This document shows, in pieces, positions 48,701-59,833 of a stretch of DNA of 64,000 nucleotides. The position numbers were made by a program, and so were the translations under genes. The stretch comes from Balanoglossus misakiensis (lineage: Eukaryota; Hemichordata): the NCBI GenBank assembly GCA_040954595.2, contig CM082588.2:9238001-9302000 (forward strand), read 5' to 3'. The notes beneath the pieces are model-generated. The model had not been told where the DNA came from and did no database searches. It saw only the letters and a list, made by a program, of their open reading frames with translations. How positions within the stretch are numbered: the stretch's first letter is position 1; each line of letters opens with the position of its first letter.

Positions 48701-49901
48701 TAATATTTTGGCAGCTAAACAAGAATTTTTTTTCTCAGGTATAGAATTAAAGAAAGACACTATTGTTTTAGCAGTTGCATTTATTTTATTCATTTAACTC
48801 TACTTGCCAGGGGAGCAGTTAATCAGTCACTCTCCTACCACTTGTGTAATTAATTTCAGGAGAGTTATTTTCAGCTCTCCAGCATTTTTTTAAATTACTT
48901 GCCCTGAAAGTTATGCAAGCTGTTCCTCTGCAAAATCTACTAATTTAAAGTAGAAAAAAACTTTAACTGTTAATATGTTGTCAAGTTCACATGTAAAATG
49001 ATTATGTTGTAATTTACTTATGCTGTTTTTAATATGGAATGAAGGCAGTTAGTAAGTTCATTCCTTGATGTTTACCTAATTAACATAAATTATGCAAATC
49101 ATGATTCCCCCCTTAATTTTGGACTAAGGGGGGACATTCCCCCCTTCTCTCAACATCCTGGAGAAAACACTGGTTGTCTGCTCTCAGAGGTGTCTTGACT
49201 ACCTGGAGTGTGGGAATTTCTGCACCATATTTAATTCCTATATACATGTACATTGCCTGTTGATCTGAAGTTTGTTTGGGTTAAAGGTTTACATAGGTGA
49301 TCGTTAATCAAGATGTTAAGAAACAGGTTTCACTGGAAATGCTTTTCTAAGCAAAGAAATGTTTATCCAGGTATCATAAACAATTTATCAAAGATTAATT
49401 GTATACAACTTAAAACTCAGTGTTCTTCTGAAAAATTTCTGATAGCATGGCGACTAATCTGCATAACATTATAATCAATTGTTGTTAATTGAATTCGGTT
49501 GTCTTCTCAAAATTAAAGAGTGGTGGCCACCATGCTTTAATTGCTCTAGGGAGAATACTGAAAACCATATCTTGTACTGTCTCTAAAATTACTCTTTTCA
49601 TCTCAGACGCCAAGCCTGTCTCACGGCTGTACGGAATGCTAAACAGAAGGCCATAGAAGTTGCAAGACTACTGCGCCAGTCATTGGGTCGACCCTTAATG
49701 GTGAGAGAAGACTACAGCCATGAGTGGGAAGGCCCATCTGCTAATGAAGTGCCTCAAGACAACGAAGTCCCGGTCAGTTTTCAACAGAGGGTTGCCAATG
49801 CCACCATAACTGTCAGTGTCAAAGTGTTTGCTGCCTTTGAATTGAAACCCAAAGAAAAAGGCAAACAGCTGGAGAGCACATTGCTTGAAGCCAATGCGTG
49901 A
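45767..49901 (+). CDS. IRAK1BP1: IRAK1-binding protein 1 (SIMPL) homologue
   Basis: Three exons, 45767-46048, 47064-47260 and 49607-49901, join with consistent phases to give 257 residues, close to the roughly 260 of vertebrate IRAK1BP1. Key segments are REIQVSATGEAFLAPDRAKV near residue 45, the start of the SIMPL (DUF541) domain, VKVSGMF-like continuation replaced by EGDLDIYKNIQRVDGLYEMK after splicing, and RNAKQKAIEVARLL and ATITVSVKVFAAFEL near the end. Mammalian IRAK1BP1 binds IRAK1 and modulates NF-kB output; the role here is by homology. The ATG lies in ACAAAATGG, a good Kozak context. Introns 1 and 2 carry three short transposons. Reading through the exon 1 donor gives a false extension into the 46100 palindrome. 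Confidence 0.88.
46100..46275. mobile_element. Short palindromic MITE in IRAK1BP1 intron 1
   Basis: ttgctgcagctttgtagccc, followed by cttgacg and ttggtcggg on the left, is mirrored on the right by cccgaccaat, cgtcaagg and gggctacaaaactgcagcaa. Arms of about 65 bp surround a loop of about 45 bp. It is noncoding. Confidence 0.7.
47625..47898. mobile_element. TTAA foldback MITE in IRAK1BP1 intron 2
   Basis: AGGGACAAAGTCTCTCTCTG follows TTAA at 47621-47624, and the complementary end tttgtccc is followed by TTAG (47899-47902, one change from TTAA). It is a shortened relative of the 17860 copy, having lost part of the right arm. Confidence 0.7.
48083..49172. mobile_element. 1.1-kb hAT-like non-autonomous element in IRAK1BP1 intron 2
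   Basis: The termini CAGTGTTTTCTCCAG (48083-48097) and CTGGAGAAAACACTG (49158-49172) are exact complements. GTTGTCT flanks both sides (48076-48082 and 49173-49179), consistent with a hAT-type target duplication. No transposase frame is present. Subterminal C-rich stretches (ccccctcttt, cccccttctc) resemble those of the 41267 element. Confidence 0.72.
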
Positions 49902-50245
49902 AACCTTGGATTAGAATGGAGGACCACGGTACAAGCAGAACAATTTTTGAAAACAACCACTGGTGACAGTTACTCCGACCACATTTCTCACACTCGGGGA
50001 TATTCTGTCCCACACTCTCCTGTGGTTCATGTGGGACAAAAAATCCCCCACTTGTGTGAGAAATATGATCCCAGGTCCTTGGGCGTGTGAGATTCTATTA
50101 TTCACTCAGTTATTTCTTGTTCTTTTGTACCATTGGTCCCTATCCATCTTTGACTCAATATTTGTTTACAAACTTGTCTTGTCTGTAGTCGTCTGATTCT
50201 CAAACATTCCTCAACTGATTTCATTGGAACATGGCAAGATACAAT

Positions 50246-50251
50246 AATAAA
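50246..50251 (+). terminator. Polyadenylation signal of the IRAK1BP1-like gene
   Basis: AATAAA lies 345 bp after the stop at 49901, so 49902 to about 50270 is the probable 3' UTR. Confidence 0.55.
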
Positions 50252-50269
50252 ATGTTCATTTTTCTTACT

Positions 50270-51320
50270 TCATTACATATATGTTACTAGGCAGCCATTT
50301 TTGGGTGGTTACATTCATGTATATGTTCTCTAATGTAACATTGTTCTCCCAAGATCAATTACAAAGAATTGTCCAATACCATACTTGGAAATCAGGCTAA
50401 ACTCATTAGCATAACAACCAATTGTACTGTTATGCAAAATAGCTAATGCTGTATTGAAATTCCTGGGAGAGCAAACGTATCTGCTGTGACACTGAATTCT
50501 TCTAAAAAGCTTTGATCTAAGCAAAATTAAGAAAATCATTATGTACAAAATTTGAAAAGCCTAGGACAATTAATGAAAAATGGTATGTGCAATTTTGATT
50601 AAGAAATGTATGTGATCAAAGAAAATTCCAGTCTTTATTTTTAAAAAACAGAAATCTGTATTTTTGGTAATATTTTGATATTGTTGCCTGTATATCTTTA
50701 ATTCTATGTAATTGTTATTTTTTCATAACGATACAAAATATATTTTGATTAAGCTTTTGATAATGTTAACATGTGAATCAAAATTATGTTAGTGGAGTTT
50801 TATTCATGTGATTAGTAACACTATTCCTAAATGGAAATATACCATTATCTTAAAAGATGAATTTCCAGTAAACATTATTTTTTTGGTAACATGCTTACTG
50901 TTTAAATTTGAATTGAAAAGGATTGATTATATCAAATTATCACTTCAGAAATGTCTGTGGGTTTTTGAAGATGATGATCTTCTGGTGGTTTGAGCACATC
51001 TCATCTCACCACACAACTCCATTCCAAAGTTATGCAAAACTTATCCTTTAACAACCACTTAAAAATTTGTAGGGCAAATTGGTTGGAGGTGGGGGTGGGG
51101 GGCAGTAAATACATGATTTCTCAGAAACTGCTCATTTGATTGTGTTGAAATTTGGTTTGTTCCGTCCTGTTGATTCTCTGTAATGATTTATGAAATGTTA
51201 TGACAGAATAGTAATTTTGATTTTCAATGCCTTTTCTGTCAGTTCCCTCTTTAGAGGTCCAGTCTTGCCATAGAAAACATGGAGTTTTGGACTGCACCAT
51301 GGTGGTGAAAGGGATTATGA
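50270..51320. other. Intergenic, nothing recognised
   Basis: AT-rich sequence without supported genes or element ends. Confidence 0.5.
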
Positions 51321-51447
51321 GGTTATTACGAAAATACCGCAAAGTATGCACAAGGACATTAGCGCCAAGTATCGCCCGACGCGCAGCGGAGGGCGATGCG
51401 CTGCGCTAATGTCCGAGTGCATACTTTGCGGTATTTTCGTAATAACC
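51321..51447. mobile_element. Near-perfect 127-bp palindrome
   Basis: GGTTATTACGAAAATACCGC and aaagtatgcac then GGACATTAGCGC on the left are mirrored exactly on the right, apart from a two-base mismatch between blocks. The arms are about 47 bp and the loop about 33 bp of GC-rich sequence. It may be a tiny foldback MITE or a hairpin-forming site. No TSD is clear. Confidence 0.65.
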
Positions 51448-53042
51448 TTATTATTATACATCTTACATCTCCGTTAGTTCTTGTTTGGCATGTTACTTGG
51501 CTTTCAAAACGCCCAAAATGCCGATACAATCGATCGAAAACTGCTCAGTTGACTCAGTGAGCAGCCATCTTTGTTTTTTGTTTACGTGTGCGCACGTGCG
51601 TTGGAACAGGGGCGCCTTGAAACCGTCCGCATAACAACACATACCTGTACACGGTGAGTTTGGGACGCCATGAAACTAAGGCTTATTTAACGCGCGTTCC
51701 GTACGTAACGTTCCGTATGGCTTTTTATTGCATGCCAAAATCTATTGTTCTCGGCACTAGATGTATAATGATTACTTTTATTTTAGTTTCATACTTGTCT
51801 TTTCTTGCATTGTAATTGTATGTAATAATTTCTAACTCAGATAGTACAAATGACTGTGAATGGAATGAAAAATATAATGTACTGCAGAAAATGAATTTAA
51901 GACACTTCTTTGTTATGTATAAAAAACAAACATATTTTTTCAATTAAATACTTGAAATAATTTTTTGTATCTGAAAAGATTTGCTTTTGATTTGCCCATG
52001 TCTTTGTAATTGTCAAAGCACTTCTCTCATGTAATGCAGTCTTGCAAGATTACTTCCTATTGACCAATTTAAAAAAAATCACTCTACACAACAAGTGCAT
52101 GTTGTATAACTAAGGCTTTGTGAATGACTCTGTGAATCAAGAATCTGCTAGTAAGCTTGGTGAAGTGTACAACTATAGCCCCCCCCCCCTCTCTCCCCGC
52201 TCTCCATCTCCCCCTCTCTCTCTGACAGACAGACTGACTGTATGTATGTATGTATGTAACCATTGTACGCATGAGGAGTTTTTGTCAACTTTTGGTAACA
52301 AAAATTGCCTCCTGTGTTCACACATGGCCCTGTGGGAGCTACTGTTATTCTGATTTCTGGGTGTCTGCTTTTGTCCATAGAGGACACCCTGATACTCAGG
52401 AAAGGGGACTAAAGGATTGGCATGATCTTTTGACATGATACACAATATGAACTCATTCGAACATTTTCGTCGAAAGTCGCTTGATTCTCGCGGCTTCGTC
52501 GCTCGTGGCGCACTTTGTGTGGTTATGCCATTGAAGGATAAAGCGAGGTCTGGCTATATTACGTAGATCGTCACTTTGATTTTGATATTACATTAGTAAA
52601 GTGATATACTTTTGGGGGAAAACACAACTTTTCTCGTGTCTGTTTAACCTTTAAATGTTCCGTGTTAAAACGCAAACAAGAAAACTTTAGTGCAATAAGT
52701 CGAACCGAGCACTTTCTCACAATTACCAAAATACCCTAGTTTACAATTACCAAATAATCTACCTATGTTTCATGTTTCATTGTACGAGCTAATGAAAGTG
52801 TTTCAAAGTCTTCATAAAAGTGACTGAATGTTGTACTATATTACGACTGTTGTGATCATTTTTCGTCTCGGTAAATTCAAGCCCGGACATAAAATCAACA
52901 TATTCAATTTGGTTCTGTTAGTTAGCTCAATATTTATTATTACGCCACAATTATGGGAGTTCAAAGCAGTCGCAAGCTCCGTAAGCTAAATATATATTGA
53001 AGAGACTGTCAAACATTTTGTAATTTTATGTCATACGCCCAC
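51448..53042. other. Intergenic stretch with simple repeats
   Basis: A simple-sequence patch at 52179-52257 runs C, (CT)n, (GACA)n and (GTAT)n. A CpG-rich patch lies near 51590-51720. No gene is supported. Confidence 0.5.
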
Positions 53043-53140
53043 TTAAAGGGATAAAGTCTCTCTCTCGCTACCTTTTTCCATTAATTATGTTTGATACAAG
53101 ACACCGTTAATGTTATTGTACATGTGGATAAATTTTGTGA
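53043..53140. mobile_element. Left half of a TTAA foldback MITE
   Basis: TTAAAGGGATAAAGTCTCTC to catgtggata matches the left arm of the 17860 copy, then similarity stops. It lies just upstream of the 127-bp satellite. Between them (53141-53360) is an unassigned stretch with a small inverted pair (cctcatgctaa near 53241, ttagcatgagg near 53326). Confidence 0.6.
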
Positions 53141-53360
53141 ACACGCCAGCATATGATTCTGGTAACTCACAGTCACGAGGTGGTAAAGACGGCTGCTATG
53201 GCCCGATTATAGGCCTGGCCATAGGTGTAATATATCAAACCTCATGCTAACAGTCACGTGACCGGTTTATATTTTTTCAGAGCACTCCGGTTTATATTGA
53301 TTCTGGCGAATCACGACACAGTATTAGCATGAGGTATATTATAGTACTTGCATACATTCT

Positions 53361-54693
53361 GATAACGAGACGGCGTTTGGAAGCAACCATGGATATTTTA
53401 GAACAAACAGTCGATCTACAGAGTCTACCGGAAAACTTTCTTATTCGCTCGGGCCTGTGTGTTCTACGCATCACAACGGAATATGCAAATAAGGAGACGG
53501 TGATTGGAAGCAACCATGGATATTTTAGAACAAACAGTCAATCTACAGAGTCTACCGGAAAACTTTCTTATCCGCTCAGGCCTGTGTGTTCTACGCATCA
53601 CAACGGAATATGCAAATAAGGAGACGGTGACTGGAAGCAACCATGGATATTTTAGAACAAACAGTCAATCTACAGAGTCTACCGGAAAACTTTCTTATCC
53701 GCTCGGGCCTGTGTGTTCTACGCATCACAACGGAATATACAAATAAGGAGACGGTGACTGGAAGCAACCATGGATATTTTAGAACAAACAGTCGATCTAC
53801 AGAGTCTACCGGAAAACTTTCTTATTCGCTCAGGCCTGTGTGTTCTACGCATCACAACGGAATATGCAAATAAGGAGACGGTGACTGGAAGCAACCATGG
53901 ATATTTTAGAACAAACAGTCGATCTACAGAGTCTACCGGAAAACTTTCTTATCCGCTCGGGCCTGTGTGTTCTACGCATCACAACGGAATATGCAAATAA
54001 GGAGACGGTGACTGGAAGCAACCATGGATATTTTAGAACAAACAGTCAATCTACAGAGTCTACCGGAAAACTTTCTTATTCGCTCAGGCCTGTGTGTTCT
54101 ACGCATCACAACGGAATATGCAAATAAGGAGACGGTGACTGGAAGCAACCATGGATATTTTAGAACAAACAGTCGATCTACAGAGTCTACCGGAAAACTT
54201 TCTTATTCGCTCAGGCCTGTGTGTTCTACGCATCACAACGGAATATGCAAATAAGGAGACGGTGACTGGAAGCAACCATGGATATTTTAGAACAAACAGT
54301 CGATCTACAGAGTCTACCGGAAAACTTTCTTATCCGCTCGGGCCTGTGTGTTCTACGCATCACAACGGAATATGCAAATAAGGAGACGGTGACTGGAAGC
54401 AACCATGGATTTTTTAGAACAAACAGTCAATCTACAGAGTCTACCGGAAAACTTTCTTATTCGCTCAGGCCTGTGTGTTCTACGCATCACAACGGAATAT
54501 GCAAATAAGGAGACGGTGACTGGAAGCAACCATGGATATTTTAGAACAAACAGTCGATCTACAGAGTCTACCGGAAAACTATCTTATTCGCTCTCAGGCC
54601 TGTGTGTTCTACGCGTCACAACGGAATATGCAAATAAGGAGACGGTGACTGGAAGCAACCATGGATATTTTAGAACAAACAGTCAATCTACAG
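53361..54693. repeat. 127-bp tandem satellite, segment 1 (about 10.5 units)
   Basis: Units recur at exactly 127 bp (ATG positions 53389, 53516, 53643, 53770, 53897, 54024, 54151, 54278, 54405, 54532 and 54660, the last spacing +1 from a duplicated tc in ctctcagg). Identity is very high, with a few alternating variants (gtcgat/gtcaat, cgctcg/cgctca). Each unit has ACCATGG, a consensus start context, and ATGCAAAT, an exact POU octamer. Because 127 is not a multiple of 3, each unit is read in a new frame, giving nested 76-codon frames that are artefacts of the period. Confidence 0.93.
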
Positions 54694-57600
54694 GTCTGAG
54701 GTCGCGCTACGTGCTGCACCCACTGCTTTTAGTCTCTCCAGTTTTTGTCATTTTAAACGTGTTTTTCGCACCTTCGCCGTTATATTCCTGCTCGAGTTGG
54801 TTTATGAATGTCTGGACCCTACCCTACAACTTTTACTGACATCTCAACTTTCCTGCTTTTGGAACTACAGTGGTTTTTAGTTTACTTTCGCCGGTCTCAG
54901 TATTTCAATAGTCGCCATCTTTCCAAGTCATGCCTCCACCAGTGTATACTGCTGCCACCTTGATGAACATCGGTAAGAATGTCATGAATGACCGCCTATT
55001 GTCCAGGATAACTATCACCTTATGGAACAAGCTCAAAGATTTGAACTTATGTAAGACTCTGAATACCAAAAGAGGCTGCTTTGCAGGCAGACAAAAGAAA
55101 CGATGCATCTCAACACGAATAACGCCGTATCACCTGTTCAACAAATGCAGAATAGCCAATCAGTGTTCCCGTGTTACTTATGGTAATCTCCTCAGGATTC
55201 CTACTACTGAATATTCAAATAGCCATGGCGAACTACTGCATAACAATAATCAGTCTCAGACTGGTTTTGTTCCAGCGAAAGACAAATCACACAATATTCC
55301 AGTCGACTTATCTCCTGTCACGAAGCCATCCATCGATCAGCATCCAAGAAATGTTCTACGCTGCGCCTTCATGAACTGTCGATCATTGTGCAATAAATCC
55401 ACAGCTATCAACGATTTCCTGCAAGACTGTCATTTGGATGTTTTAATGCTTGCTGAAACGTGGCTTCGTGACGATGACAGTGATTCATCCCTCATCAATG
55501 AAACTCTGCCACCAGGCTATAGCATCATCAGTGTTCCGCGTAAAGGTCGTGGGGGGAGGCATCGCTACGATTTTTAAATCTTCACTGTTAGTGTCACAAT
55601 GTCCACCTTCTACCTCAATCAAGTCGTTTGAATTAATGGAGGTACGTATAAAAACTCCATCGTCGCATATCACACTAGCCACGGTTTACCGTCCTCCTCC
55701 GAATAAAACAAATGGTTTCACTGTTGATGACTTCGTTAATGACTTCACTGACTTCTTGTCTTCTCATCTCACCAACAACGCCCCTCTTGTCATCACTGGC
55801 GACTTCAATTTTCATATTGACAATCTGAACTGCCCAAATGCCCGGAAATATCATGACATTCTGGAGTCGTTTTCTATGAGTCAATTGATAACTTCTCCTA
55901 CACATCGTGCTGGCCATACTATTGACCATATCATTACTCGTGCTGATGACAGTACCATCGCTGATGTCCGAGTTGAACCGATCCATGCGATCTCTGATCA
56001 TTTCCCAGTGTTATTCTCAATACGCAATTACTCTTACGTTAGAAACACGCGTAAATCTGTTACATCAAGGGATATGAAATCCTTTTCCGCTAATGGTTTC
56101 GCTGCTGAATTATTTGCATCCATCCGCCTTCAACCCGATGCTGACGTATCTACTAATTGGGATTTGCTTAAAAACACTGTTAGCGATATATTTGATCGCC
56201 ATGCACCAACCCGTGTGAGACTAGTGCCAAATAGGCGACCAGTGCCATGGATTAATCAGTCAATCATCGATGCCCGGTTGAAAAGAATGAAGGCAGAAAA
56301 AATGTGGAGAAAATCTAGGCTGGAAGTACATCGCCAGATTTACAGGGCCTGTCGGACCGACGTCGTTCGCCTTGTGGATGCTGCTAAAAAGAACCATTAT
56401 GTCGGCCTTGTTGACGAGTGCTCAGGTAACCAAAAACAATTATTCAAGGTCGTAAAGGGACTGCTTGGTCACAATAACACATCCACTGTACTACCAAAAC
56501 ATGATGATTCTCTGGAATTAGCAAATCGTTTTGCAAAATTCTTCATTAATCGCGTAAAATCACTAACTATAAATATGGGCAATTCCATTCGACATCATTC
56601 ACAACCACAAGCTGAATTGAAATCCGATTGTCGCCTTAATGCCTTTGAGCCTACAACAGCTGATGAAATTGACAAGGTTATTCGTGCATCGCCTTCATCT
56701 ACTTGTCGCCTTGATCCGATTCCTACCAAGATCTTCAAACATTCTGACATTTTACAAGTTTTGTTACCACATATCACAGAAATCTTCAATAACTCTCTGC
56801 AGTATGGTGCTGTACCTCCTCATTTCAAGGAAGCCATCGTTAAACCTCTACTTAAAAAGCCATCTCTTGATCATGAAGTTCTCAAAAATTTCCGTCCTGT
56901 ATCCAACCTGCCGTTTTTGTCGAAGATCCTGGAACGTATTGTTGCCAAGAGACTGACTTCTCACATTGTCAACCATTCATTGGACGAGCCTTTGCAATCT
57001 GCTTACAAGCCAGGACACAGTACTGAGACTGCTCTCCTCAAAGTAACAAATGACATTTTGCTTGCTCTTGATGAAAAAAGAGATGTTTTCTTGGTATTAC
57101 TCGATCTTTCCGCAGCATTTGACACTGTGAACCATACCATTTTACTCAATCGCTTAAGAGACCGCTTCGGTCTCTCAGATACTGTTCTCATGTGGTTTAA
57201 GTCATACCTTTCCAATCGTAGTCAGTGTGTACTTGTAAATTCCACCCAATCACCTTTCTATCCGCTCGACACTGGGGTACCACAGGGATCAGTTCTTGGT
57301 CCCATACTTTTCAATATGTACACGTCTCCATTAGGTGAATTAGTTCAAAGTCATGGTTGTCTTTATAGTTTTTATGCAGATGACTCTTCACTTTATATGT
57401 CTTTTAGTAAAGACAACGCAGCAAGAACTGTTTCAAATCTTGAACTTTGTATTTCTGATGTTAGGTTTTGGATGTCTGAAAACTTCTTGTGCTTAAACGA
57501 TGATAAGACTGAATTTGTTATTTTCTCTGGTATTTTGGGTGATCTGTCTGCTAGAGGGATTTCAGAAATTCGTGTTGGCGATTCTCTGATTCCCGTCCAT

Positions 57601-58327
57601 TGTCAGGCTAAGAGCCTTGGAGTGATCCTTGACTCTTGTCTGACAATGAAGCCACATATTGGACAGATCTGCCGCTCTGCCACTTTTCATTTACGTCGCA
57701 TTGCGCTTATCCGCAAATATTTATCTCATTCAGCTACAGAGCAATTAGTTCATGCATTCATTACGTCTCGAATTGATTCATGTAATTCACTTTTATTTGG
57801 GCTCCCGAAGTATTCAATCAACCGTATCCAACGCGTTCAGAATATTGCTGCTAGAATTGTAACTCGTTCTAAAATCACCTGTCACATCACTCCAATTTTG
57901 TATCAGTTGCACTGGCTACCTGTTACAGAGCGTATTGTTTTTAAGATGTTAGTTCTCATTTTTAAATCCATTCATAAACTTGGTCCAATCTATCTTTCTA
58001 GCATGACTAATCTATATGTTCCATGTCGCAATTAAAGGTCAGCTGATCAGTTCAAACTCTGCCCTGTTCGATCACGCACCAAGAGTTATGGTGATCGTGC
58101 TTTTACTGTTGCTGCTCCAATTCTTTGGAATAATCTTCCACTCACCATTCGCCAGGCACCAGACTTATCTGTTTTTAAATCAAATGTTAAAACTTTACTT
58201 TTTAAATCTGTTTTTTAGCCATTTGTTGTATTGTACTTTTGCTTTAAGCGTCATTGATCACATTTTTTTGTGGATACTGACGCTATACAAATAAATTATT
58301 ATTATTATTATTATTATATTATTATAT
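54694..58327 (+). mobile_element. CR1/L2-like LINE inserted in the satellite
   Basis: The satellite breaks after ...ctacag at 54693 and resumes at 58328 with tacagagtc, giving a 5-bp TACAG duplication. The element is 3,634 bp, with about 236 bp before the first ATG, one long endonuclease-RT frame and a 3' tail of ATT repeats (58287-58327) directly before the target. The ATT tail, the endonuclease type and the RT place it in the CR1/L2 superfamily. It is close to full length, with very little decay. Confidence 0.88.
54930..58218 (+). pseudogene. LINE endonuclease-reverse transcriptase ORF with one frameshift and one nonsense codon
   Basis: From ATG 54930 the frame runs into an APE-type endonuclease (MNCRSLCNK, LAETWLRDDD, later GDFNFH and SDHFPV). 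It shifts within a run of six G near 55550, where the frame from 54930 ends at 55577 and the coding sense continues in the next frame. The RT follows (about 56850-57480) with LVLLDLSAAFDTVNH, GVPQGSVLGPILF and YADDSSLY, so catalytic Asp residues are intact. A TAA at 58033-58035 interrupts the C-terminal part, whose sense continues in the same frame (WNNLPLTIRQAPDLSVFK) to TAG at 58216-58218. Total design length is about 1,095 residues. This copy is recently dead, unless the G run is a sequencing error. Confidence 0.85.
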
Positions 58328-58862
58328 TACAGAGTCTACCGGAAAACTTTCTTATTCGCTCAGGCCTGTGTGTTCTACGCATCACAACGGAATATGCAAA
58401 TAAGGAGACGGTGACTGGAAGCAACCATGGATATTTTAGAACAAACAGTCAATCTACAGAGTCTACCGGAAAACTTTCTTATTCGCTCAGGCCTGTGTGT
58501 TCTACGCATCACAACGGAATAAGCAAATAAGGAGACGGTGACTGGAAGCAACCATGGATATTTTAGAACAAACAGTCAATCTACAGAGTCTACCGGAAAA
58601 CTTTCTTATTCGCTCGGGCCTGTGTGTTCTACGCATCACAACGGAATATGCAAATAAGGAGGCGGTGACTGGAAGCAACCATGGATATTTTAGAACAAAC
58701 AGTCGATCTACAGAGTCTACCGGAAAACTTTCTTATTCGCTCAGGCCTGTGTGTTCTACGCATCACAACGGAATATGCAAATAAGGAGACGGTGACTGGA
58801 AGCAACCATGGATATTTTGGAACAAACAGTCGATCTACAGAGTCTACCGGAAAACTTTCTTA
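58328..58862. repeat. 127-bp satellite, segment 2
   Basis: About 4.2 units continue in register after the LINE. ATG positions are 58427, 58554, 58681 and 58808. The segment ends at ...actttctta, where the TA-type MITE begins. Confidence 0.9.
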
Positions 58863-59161
58863 TTCTTTACTATCAATCACGTGATCTGGCAATGTGTCAC
58901 ATGGCGCAGTCATTTCCAGATGACGGGCAAGCAATATTTCGGCATCCAGTAAAAGTTTTTCCGAGTATGTTTTTACTTTAGAACCGCCAAACACATAACA
59001 TGTATCGGGTATGTTGCCTCATCAGCCTCATTGCATTCCGTCTGCACAGTCTTTGTCTGCACCACGTAAGTCCACGTTGCTGAAGTTGCCCGTCATCTGG
59101 AAATCTGAACGCGAACGTAACTGCCACCTGAACGCGTCTGACGTCATTTGATAGCGAAGAA
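58863..59161. mobile_element. TA-target MITE, family 1, copy E
   Basis: TTCTTTACTATCAATCACGT at the left and the complement TTCTTCGCTATCAAATGACG at the right match family 1. TA precedes it (58861-58862), but the right flank begins ttcgctc, so the second TA is missing or lost. The satellite is otherwise continuous across it. It contains ATCACGTGAT and TGACGTCA. Confidence 0.8.
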
Positions 59162-59666
59162 TTCGCTCGGGCCTGTGTGTTCTACGCATCACAACGGAAT
59201 ATGCAAATAAGGAGACGGTGACTGGAAGCAACCATGGATATTTTAGAACAAACAGTCGATCTACAGAGTCTACCGGAAAACTTTCTTATTCGCTCGGGCC
59301 TGTGTGTTCTACGCATCACAACGGAATATGCAAATAAGGAGACGGTGACTGGAAGCATCCATGGATATTTTAGAACAAACAGTCGATCTACAGAGTCTAC
59401 CGGAAAACTTTCTTATTCGCTCGGGCCTGTGTGTTCTACGCATCACAACGGAATATGCAAAGAAGGAGACTGTGACTGGAAGCAACCATGGATATTTTAG
59501 AACAAACAGTCGATCTACAGAGTCTACCGGAAAACTTTCTTATCCGCTCGGGCCTGTGTGTTCTACGCATCACAACGGAATATGCAAATAAGGAGACGGT
59601 GACTGGAAGCATCCATGGATATTTTAGAACAAACAGTCGATCTACAGAGTCTACCGGAAAACTTTC
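59162..59666. repeat. 127-bp satellite, segment 3
   Basis: About 4 units, with ATG positions 59234, 59361, 59488 and 59615. Two units carry gcatcc in place of gcaacc before the ATG. It ends ...aaactttc where the tyrosine-recombinase element begins. Confidence 0.9.
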
Positions 59667-59833
59667 GTCTTGACTCCACTGCCATACAGTAGCCCTCTCT
59701 CACACATTGTTGCATAGTAACACTAATCACAGACGACCAAAATATGGTGACAGCCAGACCAAAGAGCAGTCGGCCTTGACATAGAAATAAAGAACGGGAG
59801 GTGGCACTGAGAAAATACAGCAACTGTATAAAT

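Noticed and set aside
53361-54693. CRISPR array
   Set aside because: The repeats are contiguous 127-bp units with no unique spacers, in a eukaryotic intron-bearing genome.
53389-54839. Series of 76-144 codon genes in the satellite
   Set aside because: They repeat every 127 bp and switch frame each unit, so they are products of the period rather than genes.
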